From: Iris pallida
Taxonomy: Eukaryota > Streptophyta > Magnoliopsida > Asparagales > Iridaceae
Length of the DNA: 64,000 bases
Assembly: GCA_029216955.1 (NCBI GenBank)
Contig: JANAVB010044017.1
Location: forward strand, 2,168,429-2,232,428
Direction: 5' to 3'
Part shown: positions 10,788 through 22,230 of the stretch, in pieces
How positions within the stretch are numbered: the first letter of the stretch is position 1
Layout: each line of letters opens with the position of its first letter
Position numbers and translations under genes: made by a program
The notes under the pieces: model-generated
Told to the model about the DNA's origin: nothing
What the model saw: only the letters and a program-made list of their open reading frames with translations
Database searches by the model: none

Positions 10788-12478
10788 GTGCCTCATCAAT
10801 CCTTGCTTCAACTTCTTGAAGGAACTCTGACAGTCCGATGTCCAAGTAAACTTCATATCCTTATGGGTCAACTGCGTCAATGACGCTAAAATTTGTGCAA
10901 AGTCGGATACATATCGCCGGTAATAGCTTGTCAATCCTAGAAAGCTGTAAACTTTTGCGACGGTACTAGGTACTAGCCATGTCTCTATAGCTACTATCTT
11001 CTAGGGGTCCACTTCCACTCCACCTCTGGTGATGATATGACCAAAGTACGAAATATGATCAAGCCAAAATTCGCACTTGCTGAACTTCGCATACAACTGG
11101 TGCTCTCTAAAAATCTGAAGGACTACTCGGAGGTATTGCTCATGCTCTGCCTCACTCTTGCTATAGACTAAAATGTCGTCTATAAACACTATCACGAACT
11201 GATCCAAATCGGGTATGAATATGCGATTCATGAGATCCATGAATATTGCTGGCACATTGGTCGCTCTGAATGGCATAACGAGAAACTCTTAATGTCCATA
11301 TCTTGATCTGAAGGCCGTCTTCAGGATGTCTTGCTCTCTAACTCTGATCTGATGGTACCCCGACCGTAAGTCAATCTTCGAGAATACCACTGCCCCACTG
11401 AGTTGGTCGAATAAATCATCTATCCTTGGTAAAGGATATACGTTCTTGATTGTTACATAATTTAAGGTACGATAATCAACATATAATCATGACGTACCAT
11501 CCTTCTTCTTCACAAGAAGCATCGGGGCTTTCCAAGGTGATCCACTAGCACGAATGAGTCATTTGGTTCTGAGTTCTTTAATCATGTTGTACAGGATCTC
11601 CAATTCTGATGGAGCAATTTTGTAGACTCTCTCTGATACTGGTGTCATCCCTGGAATCAAATCAATAGTGAACTCTTTCTCTCTCTCTGGCGGCATGCTT
11701 GGAAGCTCTTCGGGAAATACCTTAGGAAATTCTTCTACTACTCTAGGAAACTGAACTGCTTCTGCTACTGCCATCCACAAGACTGGTGGAGAAAGTTCTA
11801 CTTCGCCTCTGGAAGACGAAAACTTTTCTTCGTCGGGAATACCAAAAATAATTATGTTAATATGACAGTCCATTCTTGCGTACTGATCCTTCAACCAATC
11901 AATTCTTAGAACCACTTCATAGTCGGCTATTGAAAATTTTATCAATCTAGCAAAAAACTCTTTACCGCTAACTACAATTCGACACAAGAAAAAGACTCTA
12001 TATACTCCCACAAGACTACTACCAGTAAGTATATTGAGCTTTACTGATAATGACTCGGGCTTCAGTCCTATCCGTATTGTGAATCGTGTAGACATAAATG
12101 AATGCGATGCACCCGAATCAAATAATACTGATGCTGAAAAAGAGTTGACAAGAATGGTACCTGCCACCACCTCACCTGATGCCAATTCTTCTGCTACTGT
12201 CAGAGCCATAGCTTGACCCTATTCTTTTGGTGCTGGTCTTCTTTGCTGATTACCTCCCTGCCTGTTCTGAATCTGAGCTTGAGTCTGACTATACTGTTGT
12301 GGCCTTTGCTGCTGGAACACTTGAGCCTGAGGTGACAATAGCCTCGGAGGCTGGTACTGCTGATGCTATTGCATTGGTGCTGGTTCACCGGTGGTGCTTT
12401 GTCGGGCTGATCGGAAGGACCAAGAAAAATGTCATTGAAGAAAATAACATAGGGAACAATAAGGAAGGACCAAGATAG
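10788..12478 (-). pseudogene. pol: Gypsy (-) gag remnant, protease and reverse transcriptase
   Basis: The longest open piece (12209-11559) begins MALTVAEELAS and carries the retropepsin motif ASVLFDSGASHSF, then the linker to RT (SELEILYNMIKELRTK). RT continues through stops; the open piece 11276-11001 contains [19 protein letters not shown], the catalytic FIDD box, and [16 protein letters not shown]-RNase H linker sequence (YYRRYVSDFAQILA) follows until the copia LTR cuts in at 10787. Upstream of protease only a short Gln-rich piece of gag is left, and the gag zinc knuckle is gone. The protein would have been a Ty3/gypsy polyprotein, now inactive. Confidence 0.88.
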
Positions 12479-12632
12479 ATCAAGGATAAGAGCATATTAT
12501 TAAGTCAATATTCAGGAAGATTAGAAAGCACGAGTAGAGATCAAGCGAGAATGCTGATTTAGACATCTATTCGGTAAAACCCTCACACATCTTGATTTAG
12601 AAGACCTGCAAAGGCTACCACTTAAACCTTGT

Positions 12633-14994
12633 CACGCCCCAGAACCAGAATACTGGAGAATGGGGGACAGACACAGCCAGCTACATATATTGAAGTGCAA
12701 CCCACATCGTAATACGGTTACGGCTGTCTAGATGCAAGCCAATAGTCTCTTATGATCAAGAACAAGCCTAGTGTCTCAATATCAAGCAAGCAAATAAATG
12801 TTACAAGATGTTAGATCATCAGACATACAAAGTAAGGCATCCAAAATATTATATATTCAGATGATCATGAAGCTAGTCATACAAAATACGAAGACTAACA
12901 AGAGTTAAGTCATACATGATCAACCCTAAGATTTATCAATCATGTTACAGCCCTTAGACGGACAGAATAAAGTTGCAACACGAGCTAGCACATGCTCGGC
13001 GGCTAAACGTCTCAAAAAAATAATTTACAACAGAATGGGAGAGCAAAATAAGAAACCCACTCGTAGTCACGGTTACTCCTGGTGTTCACAATCTGGCTGG
13101 AAAGCAGTTAGATCTTCGGGTATCACTCCAAAATTTGGCCATACAAAACCAGCTGGGTCAAATCCCAGAAAGAGTAAGTACCACAAGGGAGGCTCCAATT
13201 ATGAACTAAAACTAGCATATAAAAAATAAGAGAACTAATAAAAGAACATATTGATAATAACATAAATGACAAGAGTTAAAGTGAACATACTTGCTTGCAT
13301 CAGGAAGAACAAGAGGTGGAATATAACTCCCATGTTAATTATGAGACAATCATTCAGGTACGGCTAATCAAGTCCTACGGCTTGCTATCATTAACTAACT
13401 AGGGTTGTCACAGGCCTAGTTACTAACAAGATGCAGTTGAGATGTTCCCGCAGCACAAGCCCTATAGAATATCCAGGTTATCCAGGTGGGGTTACAAGCT
13501 TTATCAGGTGACTTAGAGTGCAACACATGACAGTGTGCTGAAAATACGCCCTACTCGACGACAGGCTACAAGTCCACAGGTATGGCCGGGATAACGGAAT
13601 CGCCTGTAACTGAAAAATCTCTCTATATGAACTACTTGATCAATCTAGTCATTTAAACTAATCAGATTCATTATGAATCCCTGATCGTGGTAACTAGGAA
13701 TCTATATCCTAGACATGATGTAAGACAAGATAGGTAGCTTGTTCAGTCACAATCAGAAAAATCAACCACGGTGTCAAGACAAGAGTTATACTTAGCAAGT
13801 CAGGATTGGTTGTCGCAACAGCGATCAAGATTATACATGTCATATCAGGTTTACTTGTCATGTCAAGAGTACTTGTAAAGATTGTGCCTCGATGGGCCAC
13901 TATCAAGATTATCAAGATGAGATCATATTGTCATGTTCAAGTCAAGTTCAATATTAACAAGTTATCAAGTCGGGTCGTCACAAGTTAGGCCAAGTACGGG
14001 ACACATGCAAGGATCAAACATATAGATTAAGAAATACAGGGAACTAGCATAAAGTACGAGCAGTAAAGTGCGCCAGCAACTTGCAGAAAAGTGCGTAGGA
14101 AGGCATACGGGAAGGTGCTGGCTGTGCAGGAAAGGCATGCAGAAAGGTGTAGGCTGTGCATGAAAGCACAGGCTGTGTAGACAGTGTAGAAAAGTGCAGG
14201 TTGTACAGTCTGTATAGGAAAGTGCAGGCTGTGCAGTCTGTGCAGGAAAGCGCAGGCTGTGTAGTCTATACAGGAAAGCACAGGCTATGCAGGAAAGTGC
14301 AGCCTATACAGTCTGTACAGGAAGGTGCGCAGGCTGTGCAGGAAGGTGCAGGCTGCATAAAAGTGCACGAGTGCAGGATGTTCATCTTTCCCAAATCAGC
14401 ACCGAAGTGCATAGGGAATCCATGTACTCAAGGAATGCCATAACTTCCTCAAAATAAGTCAAAATCAAGCGGTTCAAAAGTCAAAGATGGGTAGAATAAA
14501 ATTCTCCACAACATAAACTATTAGATTTCAGAAATAACAAATTTAGGAGATCAAAACCAAAAAAAAGTCTTAAAACTTAGATCTACAAAAATGTAACCAT
14601 CAAAACCAAATCTTCAAGTGCTAAAGATGCTTAGAATCAGGAGAGAAAGAGAATGGAACAAACAAAAATGGAGATCCATCATGTTCTTCATGGAGCAAGT
14701 TGTACTTGCCTTGGGTTGGTGGGAGAAGTAAATGAAGAAGAAGGTGGAGAAGTAAATGATAATAATGGAAGAGGGAGAGAAGTTGGTTTATATACCAACC
14801 TTCTCATCTCAAACCAACCCAACCAAACCAAGCCAAGCCAAGATGAACCAAGGTGAACCAAACCAAAACTAAACTAAGTCAAGATTAGACCAAGACAAGG
14901 CTAAGCAAGACAAGTCAAAGCATGGGTCACCTGACAAATGTCAGAAATCCGTACACGTATACTAAAAATACGTATAACAGAAAATAGGAATGAC
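12633..14994 (-). mobile_element. Gypsy (-) 5' LTR
   Basis: This matches the LTRs at 19466-22230 and 60938-63434 in reverse complement. On the plus strand its ends are tgtcacgccccag and the block around acgtatactaaaaatacgta followed by aatgaca. A TATA-like tatataaa on the minus strand lies at 14787-14794. The LTR contains a minisatellite at about 14080-14370 at the equivalent position to those in the other two LTRs. Confidence 0.88.
14080..14370 (-). repeat. LTR-internal minisatellite (gypsy -)
   Basis: About 290 bases of degenerate short units based on gtgcaggctgtgcaggaaa, most about 20-40 bases apart. The long open frames here on both strands come from the repeat, not from a gene. The unit differs from that in the other two LTRs of the family. 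Confidence 0.85.
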
Positions 14995-15171
14995 AGCCAT
15001 GGTGGCCTGAATGCTGCTCACTATCTCCTGTAGGCTTGATACTGTGGCCTGCAATATGGTCATCGTCGAAACCATCTGGCGCATCATATCTGGCATATAT
15101 GTTGGACTTGTATTATGCTTCCACGTGACTACTCCTATGTGTTTCAGCATGGTGTCTCAGCTTTGCGACTT
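14995..15171 (-). pseudogene. Gag-like N-terminal fragment of a second gypsy-type element
   Basis: The minus-strand open piece reads MLKHIGVVTWKHNTSP and then MMRQMVSTMTILQATVSSLQ, a hydrophobic heptad-like segment such as precedes the gag domain of plant gypsy elements. It stops where the LTR of the minus gypsy begins (14994), suggesting that gypsy copy inserted here. It lies 1.3 kb downstream of the minus-oriented LTR at 16484-19465, a position that fits the start of that element's gag. Family assignment is an inference from position and pattern. Confidence 0.4.
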
Positions 15172-16483
15172 CCCACTTAGTAGAGGTTGCTGTTGTAATC
15201 ACCTACTTGAGGGAGAGTTATTCTTTGGGTTAACTGTCCATTATGGACAATAGTGACTGCTAGGGGATTGGATTCTTTAAATATACTTTTGGTGTTGTTC
15301 TTAGCAAAGATACTAGAGAATAGATGATACGAGAGTTCACATCAATAGGAAGCCACGAAGTTTTGTCAAAGTGTTATTAGGGTTCTGTTTGTGTGAAGCC
15401 CATTTCGAGAGCGACAAAGGAGGGTTCCATAAGTTCAAGTCATTAAACTTGCTGGTTCCTGGGAAATGATCGATGGAAAGGATCGAATCTTGTTTTAAGT
15501 AATGGTAACCTTTGTCACCCTAAACAATTCTCTTCTTTTGTTTTCTGTTATAACAACTATGTTTGCAAAGTTTTAAGCGTCCTTTTCCAAACAACTTGTT
15601 GCAATCTTTGTTGTTTTAGAAGTTGTATTGTTTAAGTTATAATTTTCAAACTTGTAAACAATTTTTGGACCTGCAATAACAATGTATAGTTAGTACTACC
15701 AAACTGTATCTAGGATGATTTTTGTGATCTGGAGGAGAGAACAATCTTGAACGGATCCTAAATCAAATTTTGTGAATAGCTATCCCTGATCCTGTGTCCC
15801 AACCTTGTTCTTCCTCTATGACAGGTAGGCCTTTTTGTTAATTTTTATTGGTGGGGCCTATATGTCATAGATGTAGTGCGCCATCCCAAGTTCGTGTCCC
15901 GTTCTCTGTTATGACGCGGGGAACGTGGTTATGAAACACTGTCGCTATCGATTGGTGGTACCGATTGAATTAAGATCATTTCCTCGTTATGGAATGGCTT
16001 CTTCGAAATCAAGTTCCATATTCAGCAGGTTACGCCTCAAGAATGGACTCTGCAACTGAGTCGGAAGGGACCTCCTGTTGCTCTATTTTTTATGTCATAC
16101 ATACTTCTTTGGCTTTGTCTTTGGCTTTGGTTTTCTGAATGTATTTTCGTGAATATTTTTGATGAATTTTATTGTTTGCATTTTTGAAGTTCGAAATTTA
16201 TATTGAACTCGGAATAGAAGGATAGAGTGATGATACGTTGCTTATGCGATTTCAGGTGATCGCGTAGGCACCGTCTAGTGTAATAAGACCTTCCCTCTCG
16301 CCACAAACAATCAAAGTGAGTGGCTGACCCTTCTCTCCTTTGACCCTCTTGCTTGTTAAACCAATCGACGACACAATATGGTAGAATACTTATCTTATAG
16401 AATCAAATCAATGAACTATAGCACAATTTCTCACGTGCACTTGCTATAGAACTGCTATGCCATAATTTACTACATGCTTACTG
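15172..16483 (-). other. Probable leader of element D, no gene seen
   Basis: Mixed-composition DNA without a convincing open frame. It lies between a minus-oriented LTR and a gag-like fragment, so it is probably the untranslated leader of that element. No recognisable primer-binding site was found beside the LTR end at 16484. Confidence 0.45.
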
Positions 16484-18169
16484 TCACAACCAGTACCCTC
16501 TTTTCGGATACGAGTTCATAGCCAAGTCCAACCTACGTCGCAGTATCGGCGGTAGCACGCTATCTAGCGCACAATAAATAAAATGCTCATAAAATACTAT
16601 CTTCATTGCTCATTCACAACAACTAAATCAAAATTTTAATGTTCATAAGTTTTACACTTAAAAAAAATACAACATCTCATAATATTTAATCAATACTTCT
16701 ATCTAACTATTCTTCTAGGGTTTTTGGTCTTCGAGTCTCTATCCCCCCACCCCCCGTATGGTCCATAGCGCAAAAGTAGGAAACACCTCATCCTCACCTA
16801 CATTAACGATCCAGTCAGAAAAGGAGCAAAATACAACCATATGACATTAAATATTGTTAGCACAAAATAAGCTAAAAATAATGAGAAACAGTAATGGTAA
16901 AGAACGTATAAAGAACTAGCAATATATGAACTAGACATAGAAAGTAATAATCATGAATGAGTAATAGATGGAAAAGGAATATGAAGATAAAGAACTGAAC
17001 TAAGATTATGAACAATGGAAACGACTGTGTGTGTGAAATACCTTTTAATATATGAACGGCTGGGCTAATACGGTACATCATAGATAGCTATCATTCGATA
17101 ATTGGTACGGCTAACTCATACGTGAGGTGTATGACTTAGCTATCATTCGGTAACAGTATTTGGGTTTGTGTTATGTACTTACCGAGTATTTCTCCTTCCA
17201 ACTCACTAACAATCAATAATGGTCAATGATACTTTAAGAAGGATACAATAAACCTATCGTGTCACCATCGTGTCTCAATGGAATATCAAACAAGAAAACG
17301 ATAAAGAAAATATTATAATATACCAAAACATAATACAATACTGTACTTGCCTGAACCCTTGAACAAATCGTAGTCACAAGTAGAGGATGAGGGGCATGTC
17401 GATATAGAAGCTGTCAACCCATAATGCACATCGTTCCACGAACCGTGCACGAAAACCATAAGTCAATTCTAATATTCTAACTCTAAAATAATGGAATATA
17501 TGAATAATGGTTTAACTTATCTAATAATAATTAATTCTGAAATAAATCACTTAAAAATCTAATTTAACCTAATAATAATCTGAACATAATCTAAACAAGG
17601 AAGTTTGGCCATAAAAAGTCATGTTTCTAATTTTGAAAACTATGACACACAAATTGAGGAAGTGCAACTTATTAGACTTCAGTGCCACGAGTGCATTGGA
17701 ATTGACCGTACCGCAAAATTATGCTTTGGTCAAAAGATATCGCCGTTATGGCTAACCGTGACCAAATCGGAATTTACCGATCAAATCTGAGTTTAACTTA
17801 AATAAAAAAATAGTAAATAAAGCTCTAAAAATCTGGAAAAATTATATGTCGAAGATCGTTGTGTTATATTTTCAAAACTTTAAACGGATCGCAAATCAGA
17901 GTTTGAAATCTCTCGAGATCTGGAAAGCCGTACAACATATCGAGTTTTGGACAAGCAACACTAAAATAATTTTTCAAAAATTCAAAAGAAAAATCTGATA
18001 AAATAAAATATATATTCGGAAAGCTTACCTCAAGACGAATCCAACAAAAAAATGGTGCATGAATCCGATGTCGGGGCTGTCCGCAATCGCTCCGGGAAGT
18101 TGGAGGTCTCGAAGGAATCAAAACTCTTAAAATCAGCCAAATGAATAGGGTTTTCGGAAAACATAACAT

Positions 18170-18172
<3 letters not shown>

Positions 18173-18246
<74 letters not shown>
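18173..18246. repeat. (AT)n microsatellite
   Basis: An uninterrupted run of 37 AT dinucleotides. The Tyr-Ile repeats translated from it are artefacts. Confidence 0.97.
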
Positions 18247-18255
<9 letters not shown>

Positions 18256-18369
18256 GCGGTGGAGCCGCGGCTTGGCTTGCCATGTTTCGTCATCTGGTGC
18301 GTCCCGCCCAGAATTGGACGGCCAGATGGCGACCCGGGTTGGCTTGAGCCATGCTGGAGCCGAGCTTCC

Positions 18370-18376
18370 TTATAAA
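18370..18376 (-). promoter_or_regulatory. TATA box of LTR D
   Basis: TTTATAA on the minus strand, just upstream of the GC-rich transcribed leader, in the right position for an LTR promoter. Position-based inference. Confidence 0.5.
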
Positions 18377-19153
18377 GAAGCCAGAGCCCAGTCAACCGCT
18401 GACTAGGCAGCCACGTGGCCTGCTCCACTAACCCTGGGTGGCTGATGGGTGGGCCACTGCCTACTGACTGGGTATATATGACTGTGTAAATAATTAAAAA
18501 TTTTAATTTTAATTCAATTTAACTCCAAATAATTCCAAGTAAATATCTAAAAATTCCCAAAAATTAATTAAAAAATTATAGAAACTATATTAACCTTCTA
18601 AAGTCTAAATAAAAGTAGTTTGTCTCAAAATGGTCTCAAATGGCCTCCTAGTAAATAATGGAAGCCTTTAAAAGATATAAAACTTAATAATATAAATATA
18701 TAAAAATATCTAAAATTCATATTAAATTATGAAATAGCTAAAGAATGCTTATATAACTTATCTAGAGGCCATATGAGCATAGGATGATCCTACCTGCAAG
18801 CATCGTCACGCCTTCTATGATCATAGAATTAATCATAATAAAATAAAATAAAAAATAAATAAATAATTGGAAAGTGGGCTTACATTTACTTGTTATGCCA
18901 GATATAGAACTGTGATAACGAATAAAGGAATCAGCGAACATTGCCATGATAAGACGGAATATACTAAATTGATTAAGTTCCTATGAAGTCGTATACCATG
19001 CCTGAATAACTAGATTAGTCTAGCGTGGTTATTGGACAACTTGTGCACAAGGTATAGTTTTCTCGAATGGTATCCCGGGGGCCACGAAACTGATTCGACC
19101 TAGGGAAAAATAGTATAACTGTGCTGAATCCTAGCATGGATGATTCGAAAACT

Positions 19154-19182
19154 TTCAGCGGGCTCGCAACCGCGCTGAAAGG
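19154..19182. repeat. Short hairpin
   Basis: CTTTCAGCG and its exact reverse complement CGCTGAAAG flank a loop of about 11 bases within AT-rich, gene-free DNA. Confidence 0.75.
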
Positions 19183-19658
19183 AACGTCATCTAACCAAGT
19201 CTCTAGTCCATGATAGTTTGTCATGCCTGTGACCTTCACATAAATATACACTTATTAGTGATTGATACTGAACACGAAAGGACATGGCAAGTTTGTACTG
19301 CAATGGGACGCTCTGCCATAGGTAAGTTATAATATAGTTATGTTATTATGCCTGTCAAATATTTACATGCAAATTTACTAGGGTGGCTAGAAAGATCACT
19401 AAAATTATTGCATGTTTTTACATATATCTTGAACCAAATGAAAGCACGAAAATTGAATTAGCCACTGTCACACTCATTTTTTGTTATACGTATTTTTCAG
19501 TATACGTGTACGGATTTCTGACATTTGTCAGGTGATCTATATTTTGACTTGTCTTGCTTATGCCTTGTCTTGCTTTAATCTTGCCTTTGGATGGGTTCAC
19601 CTTGGTTCAACTTGGCGTGGCTTGGTCTGGTTTGGTTTTAGTTGAGATGAGAGGGTTG

Positions 19659-19667
19659 ATATAAAAA
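19659..19667 (+). promoter_or_regulatory. TATA box of the Tekay-like 5' LTR
   Basis: atataaaaa, followed by a ctcccctctttctctcc start region. The corresponding stretch is deleted from the 3' LTR at about 61040. Confidence 0.6.
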
Positions 19668-20065
19668 CCAACTCCCCTCTTTCTCTCCTATATTAATTTT
19701 GTTTACTTCTTTATCTTGTTCTTCATTTACTCCTCCACCAACCCTAGGCAAGTCCAACTTGCTTCATGATGGATCATAAATTTTATTGTTCCCTTGTCTT
19801 CTTTGCTTAATTCTAAGTCTCTTTAGAACTTGGAGTTTTCGATTTTGATGTTTAGATTTTCGTAGATCTAAGTTTGTAATTTTTCTTTTTTTTTGTTTTC
19901 ATCTATTAAAGCTTGCTATTTTCAAAAACTAATGGTTTCATGTTGTGGGGAATTCAATTCCACCCAATTTTGCTTTTGAACCGTTTGATTTCGACTTATT
20001 TTAAAAAAGTTATGATATTTTTATGTTCATGTGTTCCCGTACATCTTTGGTGTTGCTAGGACTAT

Positions 20066-20690
20066 GAACAGTACCGTGCGCCCGCACGCCTTGTATCAGC
20101 GCCCCATGCGCTATGGCAGTTATTGCCTGTGCGTACCGCGTGTACTGCATGCCCATGCAATTCTGTAGCTGTGCGCCGTGCTCTCATGCTTCGCGCACCG
20201 TGCATCCGTGTGCTGCACATTTCACGGTCGCGTGCCTGCACGATTCGTTTGCCGTGCACCTGTGTGTCATACATTTGCGCTCCGCGTGCTGTGCATCCGT
20301 GCGTTGTGCGTTTCGTGAGCCCTCGCGATTCGTCGTGCCATGCTCTCGCGCTCCCCGCTACACATTTTACGGCCGCACACTTGCATGATTCATATACCGC
20401 TTGCCCGTGCCGTGCTCTCTTATCTCGTACGTCGTGCATCCGTGTACTGCTTATTTCGTACACCGTGCCCCTGCGTATTTTGTTTGTCGCGCGCCTGCGC
20501 GCCGTGCTCTCGCGCTCCGTACGTGGCCAATTTGGTCCGTACGTACTACGTGTTTCGCGTGCCGTACGCCTGCGCGATTCATTTGTCCTATGCCTGCGCG
20601 CCATGCTCTCGTGCCCCACGTGCCGTACTCTCGTATCTTGCACGATGTGGCCAGTTTTGTCCGCGCGCGCGAATTACTATTTTTGCCTGT
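20066..20690 (+). repeat. LTR-internal GC-rich minisatellite (5' LTR)
   Basis: Degenerate units based on cgtgcgcctgcgcgattcgt and cgtgctctcgcgctccgt, repeated over about 620 bases. Several frames remain open on both strands because the units lack stop words; their Cys/Arg/Ala-rich products are not genes. A matching array is at 61320-61895 in the 3' LTR. Confidence 0.88.
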
Positions 20691-22230
20691 TCAAGCTGTT
20701 TTGTAGCTAGAATCTTGTAAAACTCAAAACATGAAAGTTATAGATCTTCGTCTTGGCTTCAAGAATATTCTTGTTTCACCTTAACTTGAGTTCATATGCG
20801 ACTGATAGTTTTAATCACAATGTTTGATCTTCTTTGTATGTCTTCTGTACTTGGCCTAAATTACGACGACCCGACTTGATAAAATTGAACTTGAACATGA
20901 TAATTTGATCCCGTCTTGATAATCTTGATAGTGGCCCCTTGAGATGCACTCCTGAAAAGTACTCCTGACAAGTGACAAGTAAACCTGGTATGACATGTGT
21001 AATCTTGATCGCTGTTAGGACAGCCAATCCTGACTTGCTAAGTGAAACTCTTGTCTTAACTCCGTGGTTGATTTTCTTGATTATGCTTGTTGAAACTACA
21101 TGTCCTGTCTTGTATCATATCTAGGACATGGATTATGAGTTTCCACGATCAGGGATTTATAATAAATCTGGCTAGGTTAAAGACTAGATTGATCAAGTAG
21201 TTCATATAGAGAGATTTTTTCAGTTACAGGCGATCCCGTTATCCCGGCCACACCTGTGGACTTGTAGCCTACCATCGAGTAGGGCACATTTTTAGCACAC
21301 TATCATATGTTGCACTCTAAGTCACCTAATAATTCTTTTAATTCTTGATAAACTCTTGTAACCTCGCCTGGATAACCTGGATAGTCTACATGGCTTGTGA
21401 CTGCGGAACATCTCAACTGCATCTTGTTAGTAACTAGGCCTGTGATAACCCTAGTTAGATATTGATAGCAAGCCATAGGACTTGATTGGCTGTGCCTGAA
21501 TGATTATCTCATGATTAACATGTGAATTGTATTCCACCTCTTTTTTTCTTAATACAAGCTAGTATGTTCTTTAAAGCACGTCTTATGCCATTTACTTATG
21601 TTTATTTATTATTTCTTCTATTCATTTTATGTTGGTTTTAGTTCCTAAGTGGAGCCTCCCTTATGGCACTTGCTCTTTCCGGGTTCTGATCTAGCTGGTT
21701 TTGTATGATCAGATTTTGGGGTAGCACCCGAATATCTACCTTCCTTCCAACCAGATGGTGAACACTAGAAGTAACCATGAAACCGAGTAGGTTTTTTATT
21801 TTGCTCTCCCACTATATTATAAATTATTCTTTTGAGGCATTTAGCCGTCGTGCATGTGTTAGCTCGGTAACTTAATTTCTATCTGCCTAAGGGCAGTAAC
21901 ATGATTAACAAATCCTAGGGTTGATCATGTATGACTTAACTCTTGCTAGTCTTTGTATTTTGTATGATTAGCTTCATGATCATCTGAATATGTAATATTT
22001 GGGAAGCCTTACTTTGTATGTCTGATGATCTAACATCTTGTAACAATTATTTGCTTGCTTGAGATTGAGACATTAGGCTTGTTCTTGACTATTAGAGACT
22101 GATGGATTGTAGATAAACCCTCATGCATCTAGACAGCCGTGACCGTATTGCGAAGTGTGTTGTACTCTAATATACGTAGCTGGCTGTGTCTGTTCCCTAC
22201 TCTCCAGTATTTTTGTTCTGGGATGTGACA

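Larger units (their letters stand above)
10788..14994 (-). mobile_element. Tekay-like gypsy copy (-), 5' part only
   Basis: A minus-strand Ty3/gypsy element of the same family as 19466-63434. Reading right to left it has a 5' LTR (14994-12633), the leader, a short gag remnant, protease and RT up to 10788, where copia copy 1 begins. The second half of pol and the 3' LTR are not in the window. Leader and gag are joined by a deletion: the stretch equivalent to about 22475-23555 of the other copy is missing, removing most of gag. Confidence 0.88.
16484..19465 (-). mobile_element. LTR of gypsy-like element D (minus), right end unresolved
   Basis: The left end TGTCACAACC is a standard inverse LTR terminus. 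On the minus strand a TATA box (TTTATAA, about 18376-18370) precedes a GC-rich start region, a long (TA)n tract (18246-18173), and then AT-rich untranslated sequence down to 16484. This is the layout of a long gypsy LTR with U3 on the right and R-U5 on the left. The right part up to 19465 contains no gene. Its true start is not identified, so part of the stretch may belong to another element. The Tekay-like element at 19466 inserted next to or inside it. Confidence 0.5.
19466..22230 (+). mobile_element. Tekay-like 5' LTR
   Basis: 2765 bases from TGTCACACTC to GGATGTGACA. It carries a TATA-like atataaaaa at 19659-19667, followed by a pyrimidine-rich start, a GC-rich minisatellite at about 20066-20690, and a long U5. 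It is the longest of the three LTRs of this family in the window. Confidence 0.92.

Noticed and set aside
14027..14443. Open frames with Cys/Leu/His or Val/Gln repeats
   Set aside because: Minisatellite in the gypsy LTR, not coding.
17864..18428. Two overlapping minus-strand ORFs with Tyr-Ile repeats
   Set aside because: They span the (AT)n tract inside an LTR; the flanking residues match no family.
20062..20720. Several long open frames on both strands, up to 195 codons
   Set aside because: They come from a minisatellite whose units lack stop words. The products are Cys/Arg/Ala-rich repeats, and the same happens at 61235-61947.
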